IMG/VR virus record: IMGVR_UViG_3300044712_000361
Span: 1-26,399 of that record
Origin: a virus
DNA length: 26,399 nt
Reading direction: 5' to 3' (one strand)
The notes beneath the pieces were generated by a model. It was given only the letters and a program-made list of their open reading frames with translations, made no database searches and was not told the DNA's origin. This document shows, in pieces, positions 22,558-26,399 of this stretch (within the stretch, counting starts at the first letter, position 1; every line of letters starts with the position of its first letter). The translations under genes were made by a program, and so were the position numbers.

Positions 22558-23559
22558 ATGGCTAATCTGAACACGACCACTCTGGCGAGTGCCGTGAAGA
22601 CCGAGTACGAACGACGCCTCCTGACCCGCGCCCTGCCTCGCTTGGTGCATGGTCGCTGGAGCAACATTGCTCGTCTTAATAAGTATGGGACTTACGAACT
22701 TCGCCGGTATGAGTCTCTCTCGACAGTGACGACCGCTTTGACTGAGGGTACTTCCCCCGCAGAGCAGGCCGCGCCCTCTTTGACCGTCATTACTGTGACT
22801 CCGTCGTTCTACGGCGCTTGGATTGGTCACAGTGACGTCTTGGATATGGTTGCTTTTGACCCGATTATCATGGAAGCTTCAAGCATCCTTGGTGAGCAGG
22901 CTGGCCTTTCCGCAGACGTAATTATCCGAAATGCCCTGACCGACAACGCAACCAAGGATTATTCCGGCGGCGCGTCCGCTCGTACATCCCTGGCCGTTAA
23001 TACCCATCTGCTCTCCTATGCTGATTTCGTTCGTCAGATTGCAGCGTTGGAAGCCGCCAACGCTCTTCCTCTGGAAGGCGATAACTTCGTTTGCATTATG
23101 CACCCGTACACGTGGGCTACTATCATGCAAGACCCGACCTTTGTGAACCTGTTCCTGGAAGAGTCTGGCAACAGCGCTGCTTCTGCACTTCGCACCGGCT
23201 ATGTCGGTCGCCTCATGCGCTGCAATATCTACGTGACAAGCAATGCTCGTTCCTATGTGGACGGCGGCGCTGCTAATGCGGATGTTTACTCGATGCTGTT
23301 CCTTGGCCGTGAGGCTTATGGTACGGTAGGCATCGCCAACACGACTCCGGACGTTGTGGATCGTGGTGGGGACGGCTACTCGAACAACACTGGTCAGTCA
23401 GTTCGTCCGGTTGAGATTATCGTCAAGCCGCTTGGCTCGTCCGGTGCTCTTGACCCGCTGAATCAGCGTGGTTCTATCGGTTGGAAGATGTCGCTCGCCA
23501 TTCAGGTATTGCAAAGCTCCTGGATTCGCGACCTCGAACATATCAACGCCTTCAGTTAA
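22558..23559 (+). CDS. Major capsid protein, N4-gp56 type HK97 fold
   Basis: The 333-residue protein fits the N4-gp56 family of HK97-fold capsid proteins: N-terminal helix TEYERRLLTRALPRLVHGRW, then TYELRRYESLSTVTTALTEGTSP (about 42-64) typical of the E-loop region, SFYGAWIGHSDVLDMVAFDP (about 83-102), LGEQAGLSADVIIRNAL (about 111-127, spine helix), and the P-domain part FVCIMHPYTWATIMQDP (about 177-193). The end SIGWKMSLAIQVLQSSWIRDLEH also fits. No N-terminal prohead-protease extension is seen. The ribosome site is AAGGAG. Codons look more favourable and G+C-rich than those of neighbours, as expected for an abundant protein. Confidence 0.92.
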   Translation: MANLNTTTLASAVKTEYERRLLTRALPRLVHGRWSNIARLNKYGTYELRRYESLSTVTTALTEGTSPAEQAAPSLTVITVTPSFYGAWIGHSDVLDMVAFDPIIMEASSILGEQAGLSADVIIRNALTDNATKDYSGGASARTSLAVNTHLLSYADFVRQIAALEAANALPLEGDNFVCIMHPYTWATIMQDPTFVNLFLEESGNSAASALRTGYVGRLMRCNIYVTSNARSYVDGGAANADVYSMLFLGREAYGTVGIANTTPDVVDRGGDGYSNNTGQSVRPVEIIVKPLGSSGALDPLNQRGSIGWKMSLAIQVLQSSWIRDLEHINAFS

Positions 23560-23571
23560 GGAGAAGAAGAA

Positions 23572-24003
23572 ATGTCCCTGACTCATAATATCCCCGAGAT
23601 CGGTGAATTCGGCTCCGCTGACCGCACTCCTATGAAGCGCCAGCTTGCCCACGTTACAGTTGGGCCTGCTACGACCAATGATCTAGTTGTCACCTCGACG
23701 ACTACCTACGTCTTGTTCAATGTGGACGAGCCGATTGTTGTGTTCTCGCTTTATACCCAGGTCACGACCCCCTTCACCGCTTCTGTTGCCCTCGACATCG
23801 GCGACTCAACTAACCTTGAGCGCTTCAGCGGGTCAGCAACAATTGGCGCAACGACCTCTGGTGCTGTGCTAGTCAGCGCTACCGGTCTAACCGTTCCGTA
23901 TGCCTATGCGGCTGCCCAGGACATCACGATTGATGTCAATGGCGCTACTGCTGCGGTTGGTGTCCTCGATGTGTATATCGAATACGCCCTACTGTCCGAC
24001 TAA
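23572..24003 (+). CDS. Beta-rich head protein, possible decoration protein (143 aa)
   Basis: AAGGAG at the capsid stop drives this gene 12 bases downstream. The product is almost all alternating hydrophobic/Thr/Ser/Ala strands with few charges: TTYVLFNVDEPIVVFSLYTQV, TASVALDIGDSTN, then GATTSGAVLVSATGL and ITIDVNGA. A FNVDxP followed by VxVxxxFTASV/ALxIGD is a small beta-sandwich pattern often seen beside capsid genes. It is probably a head decoration, stabilisation or head-completion protein. It resembles the next gene in layout (strand, VxxxFxAS, short loop, xxG...), so the two may share one fold. Confidence 0.6.
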   Translation: MSLTHNIPEIGEFGSADRTPMKRQLAHVTVGPATTNDLVVTSTTTYVLFNVDEPIVVFSLYTQVTTPFTASVALDIGDSTNLERFSGSATIGATTSGAVLVSATGLTVPYAYAAAQDITIDVNGATAAVGVLDVYIEYALLSD

Positions 24004-24016
24004 AGGATGGTGAAAA

Positions 24017-24466
24017 ATGGCGATTCAGACTAGAGACATCAAGCCCGTTAAAGGCGAATTTAATATCGGCGCTCAGCAAACCGAGAAGAATCGCAGGTCG
24101 TCTCACTGGTACAAATCCGATCTGATTTCTGTTGGCGGAGATACCTCCAACACGCTGTTCCGTCTGCCCAACAACTGTATCGTAGTCGGCGGCTTCGTCT
24201 CTGTGGAGACAGCTTTCGACGCTTCCGGTACTTCCACCGCAGCGACAGCGACAGTAACAGTTACCAACAGCACGGGTACTGAAACCATTTACGACGCAGC
24301 CAACACTGGCTTGCAGTCAACAGGCCTTCACCCCGCAACTGGCTTTGCCATTGTCTCCGACACTGGTGGAGCACCGGTAGCCTTGTTCCTGTACGACCCT
24401 GGTACTACGACAGGCGGCGCGGCTCGCGTCTACCTAGAAGTAGTCCACTTGGATGATTTGCTGTAG
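24017..24466 (+). CDS. Beta-rich head protein, possible decoration protein (149 aa)
   Basis: AAAGGATGGTGA provides the ribosome site. After a basic N-terminus (IKPVKGEFNIGAQQTEKNRRSS) the product has LFRLPNNCIVVGGFVSVETAFDAS (about 47-70), ATATVTVTNSTGTETIYDA and a C-terminal strand RVYLEVVHLDDLL. The LPxxxxVVGxxVxVxTAFDxS pattern is a common phage beta-sandwich start and parallels that in the preceding gene. No catalytic residues are evident. It is the last gene before the terminator at 24486, so probably the end of a head-gene unit. Confidence 0.6.
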   Translation: MAIQTRDIKPVKGEFNIGAQQTEKNRRSSHWYKSDLISVGGDTSNTLFRLPNNCIVVGGFVSVETAFDASGTSTAATATVTVTNSTGTETIYDAANTGLQSTGLHPATGFAIVSDTGGAPVALFLYDPGTTTGGAARVYLEVVHLDDLL

Positions 24467-24485
24467 AGCCTGCTCTAAGCATAGA

Positions 24486-24516
24486 AAACAGGAGAGCGAA
24501 AGTGGCTCTCCTGTTT
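24486..24516 (+). terminator. Strong intrinsic terminator
   Basis: AAACAGGAGAGC (24486-24497) and GCTCTCCTGTTT (24505-24516) make a perfect 12-bp stem around the 7-base loop GAAAGTG. A C/T-rich tract (CTCTTTCT, 24517-24524) follows, including TTT. It lies just after the decoration-type gene (stop at 24466) and just before the promoter at 24524, so it closes the scaffold-capsid unit. The 12-bp length is unusually strong for this window. Confidence 0.8.
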
Positions 24517-24523
24517 CTCTTTC

Positions 24524-24532
24524 TGCTATAAT
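24524..24532 (+). promoter_or_regulatory. Extended -10 promoter after the terminator
   Basis: TGCTATAAT is a perfect extended -10 (TGn plus TATAAT), followed by TAGAGA. No -35 is visible since the upstream positions are the terminator stem. A start near 24540 would give a leader of about 37 bases that carries GAGGAGG. The promoter directly restarts transcription after the terminator. Confidence 0.6.
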
Positions 24533-24576
24533 TAGAGATACCTTAAAATAAGATTAGAGGAGGCTTAGAATTATTC

Positions 24577-25665
24577 ATGGAACCGTTTAAGAGAGGCAAA
24601 GACAAGGTCGCGCTCGTAGGGTTCTCTACCCGTACCAGGAGCTTGGCTCCGTTCGACGACCCAGATTTTGAAATCTGGGGTTTGAACGAGGAGTACAACT
24701 GGTTCCCCAAGAAGGTAGAAGGGGTATTGACAATGGAATCCTGGCTCAAGCGTTACGAGCGTTGGTTCCAGATGCACCCCGTGAACGACTACATGCGGGC
24801 AAACAATACTAACGACCGCAACCATCCCATGTGGCTGCTGAACGTATCTGGCAAATGTATGGCCTGTAACGGTACGAAGGAATGGGAGAACTACATGAAT
24901 GCGGGAAAGAAGGAGAAGTGTCCCTTCTGCCAGGATGGTGTCTATCATCCCCCAGAGGCCCGCAAAGACTTGATAATCTATATGCAGGAAGCCCATCCTG
25001 AAATCCCCGGCTCTGTCAAGTATCCTCTGAATGAGATTGTATCCAATATGATGCCAGAGGGTATGAGAAAGACGGGCAGAGGTAATTACTTCCGAAGCTC
25101 CCCAGCGTTCATGCTGGCCCTGGCTATCTCAATGAGATACAAGACAATCGGTGTCTATGGCTTCGAGATGGGTACGGATACCGAGTACCACTACCAGAGG
25201 GCCAACTTCGAGTACTGGGTTGGTCGCGCCCACTCTCTGGGTATCGAAGTAATCCTGCCTAACGAGTCGTCCCTCCTGCGTGGAGAACTATACGGCTATG
25301 AAACTTTGAAGGTTGGGTATCGTCAAGACCTGGAGATGAGGAAGACATTCCTTGAGATGAGAGTTAAGCTGGCTCAGGAGTTCGCTAAGATTAAAGAAGG
25401 CGCTCACGAGGCTCTCAATGCCCTGCTCAAATCGGGTAAATTCTCTGAAGAAGATTTGAAGGCGGCAGTGAAGGCGGCTAAGATAGAACATTCCAAAGCT
25501 CAGGCCATGAGCAATTTCAAGCGCGGCGCTCAGCAGGAAGTGGAACTTCAACTCAAGATGTTCGATGCTTATTACAATGCAGAAACTCGCGAAACGGTTG
25601 TCAAAGCGGAGGAGCTTATCAATACAGACTATACCTTTGACGCCCCTAAGAAGGAGGAAGAATAA
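24577..25665 (+). CDS. Rossmann-like phage protein with inserted zinc ribbon
   Basis: The 362-residue product starts with VALVGFSTRTRSLAPFDDPDFEIWGLNE (residues 11-38), a glycine-turn strand-helix followed by an FDDPDxEIWGLNE motif found in a family of phage proteins of unknown function. The C-terminal half of this domain has IGVYGFEMGTDTEYHYQRANFEYWVGRA and IEVILPNESSLLRGELYG (about 191-240). Between them, C94/C97 and C115/C118 form a four-Cys zinc ribbon. Residues about 250-362 are a long Lys/Glu/Ala-rich helical or coiled-coil tail. The pattern recalls nucleotide-sugar or sialyl-type transferase folds, but this is weak. GAGGAGG lies 13 bases from the ATG, longer than usual. The next gene overlaps the stop. 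Confidence 0.65.
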   Translation: MEPFKRGKDKVALVGFSTRTRSLAPFDDPDFEIWGLNEEYNWFPKKVEGVLTMESWLKRYERWFQMHPVNDYMRANNTNDRNHPMWLLNVSGKCMACNGTKEWENYMNAGKKEKCPFCQDGVYHPPEARKDLIIYMQEAHPEIPGSVKYPLNEIVSNMMPEGMRKTGRGNYFRSSPAFMLALAISMRYKTIGVYGFEMGTDTEYHYQRANFEYWVGRAHSLGIEVILPNESSLLRGELYGYETLKVGYRQDLEMRKTFLEMRVKLAQEFAKIKEGAHEALNALLKSGKFSEEDLKAAVKAAKIEHSKAQAMSNFKRGAQQEVELQLKMFDAYYNAETRETVVKAEELINTDYTFDAPKKEEE

Positions 25666-26399
25666 TGCCTAGGAAGAAAGCAATCACCAATTCTACCGAA
25701 GCTCTGAACTCCAAGGTTAACAAGAGTGGAGCAGGAGAAGACGCTGTAGTTAAGGACTTAATGCAGGGAAAGATGGCTACGGCCAGCGACAGTGAAGCCC
25801 TGACGATGGCCCTGGCTCTACAGAAAATACTCAAGGGACAGGACTCCATCCTGGAAATGCAGAAGAATCAAGGAGAGTTAATCTCCAAGCTACAGGCAGA
25901 GGCGGCTAAGAGGGACGAGGCCGACCGCCAGTTCAAGGAAAACCAGGAGAAGTTTCTACAGGATGTAATGGAGAGAGCCGAAAACCTTAAGGTCAAAGGC
26001 GACGCCCTGGATAAGATTAAAGCCAATGCTGCTAATGATGCTGCTACTGCCTACAAGAGCGCTATGGCCCAGGCTAAGGCAGACAATTTAAAATTTGAGC
26101 AAGACCTGGCTACAATGAAGAAAGTAACTATTACTTCCGGAGGCGTCCCCGTCCTGACTACAGAGGGTGGGCGTCCTGCTGTCAAACTAATGCCGGAAGA
26201 GGTTCATATCAAACACAAGACCTGGAGACTTCAGCCAGGAGTACCCCAGGAAGTACCCGAAGTCGTAGCTAAGGTATTGGAAGACCGACGTAAGGGTCAA
26301 GCACAAACTCAGAAATTGGAACGCGCCCTGCAATCCGACCTGGAGATGGGCGAACTTAATCGCAAGATGAGAGAAATTCGATCTGAAGCGGAAGCTCCA
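25665..26399 (+). CDS. Coiled-coil protein, incomplete at window edge
   Basis: The ATG overlaps the previous stop (TAATG) and follows AAGGAGG. The reading frame stays open for all 245 codons to the edge, so the C-terminus is missing. The N-terminus is basic (MPRKKAITN). A long helical region rich in Gln/Lys/Glu/Ala (about residues 45-150) is a likely coiled coil. Then comes a beta-like stretch KKVTITSGGVPVLTTEGG (about 151-168) and more helix (VAKVLEDRRKG onward). No enzyme motif is visible. It is co-transcribed with the zinc-ribbon protein, which also ends in a coiled-coil tail, so the two may interact. A structural or assembly role is possible. Confidence 0.75.
   Translation, partial: MPRKKAITNSTEALNSKVNKSGAGEDAVVKDLMQGKMATASDSEALTMALALQKILKGQDSILEMQKNQGELISKLQAEAAKRDEADRQFKENQEKFLQDVMERAENLKVKGDALDKIKANAANDAATAYKSAMAQAKADNLKFEQDLATMKKVTITSGGVPVLTTEGGRPAVKLMPEEVHIKHKTWRLQPGVPQEVPEVVAKVLEDRRKGQAQTQKLERALQSDLEMGELNRKMREIRSEAEAP

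Overview
The window reads as a continuous stretch of a tailed double-stranded DNA phage (Caudoviricetes) or a closely related prophage. No integrase, tRNA, rRNA, CRISPR array or insertion sequence was recognised. Every gene but one is on the + strand, tightly packed, often overlapping by 1-20 bases, and nearly all have strong AAGGAG/GGAGG ribosome binding sites. The hallmark genes are a large terminase, a portal, a coiled-coil scaffold and an N4-gp56-type HK97-fold major capsid protein. The host cannot be named. A GH25 muramidase next to an SH3b-type wall-binding domain points to a peptidoglycan-walled bacterium, perhaps a monoderm; that is inference only.

Layout. 1-404 is a gene-poor, partly pyrimidine-rich stretch with a short direct repeat and a palindrome. 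405-2143 holds a run of tiny genes (27-86 aa; two with CxxC motifs, two with hydrophobic segments) plus a zinc-ribbon SAM-dependent methyltransferase. 2146-2233 is a promoter and structured leader with two competing hairpins in front of a small HExxH metallopeptidase-like gene. 2649-4605 encodes three beta-rich, probably virion-surface proteins, one with eight copies of a roughly 22-residue GSYxxTG repeat. 4602-6922 is a translationally coupled lysin-like pair: a GH25 muramidase fused to a phosphodiester-glycosidase-like domain, then a protein ending in an SH3b-type domain.

6952-7604 is a small regulatory island. It has an endonuclease VII-like HNH gene whose ribosome site is buried in a hairpin, a convergent minus-strand gene (the only one in the window), and a divergent promoter region with an operator-like palindrome. 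From 7625 the packaging and head module runs: small basic protein, TerL, portal, three small genes, a 3115-residue giant protein, scaffold, capsid, and two similar beta-rich small proteins that may be decoration proteins. A strong terminator at 24486-24516 closes that unit. A new promoter then drives a Rossmann-like protein with an inserted zinc ribbon and a coiled-coil protein that runs off the end.

How it fits together. TerL, portal, scaffold and capsid build and fill the head. The giant protein has motifs resembling large phage polyvalent/virion-internal proteins and probably travels in the virion. The beta-rich and GSY-repeat proteins and the lysin pair probably act at the cell surface. 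Several intergenic sites share a TATA(A/C)T-(T)AGGGG-like element, suggesting one promoter class. The clearest unusual items are the two RNA switches that may hide ribosome sites, the GH25/phosphodiester-glycosidase fusion, the giant protein, the GSY repeat protein, and the zinc-ribbon insertion in the 24577 gene.
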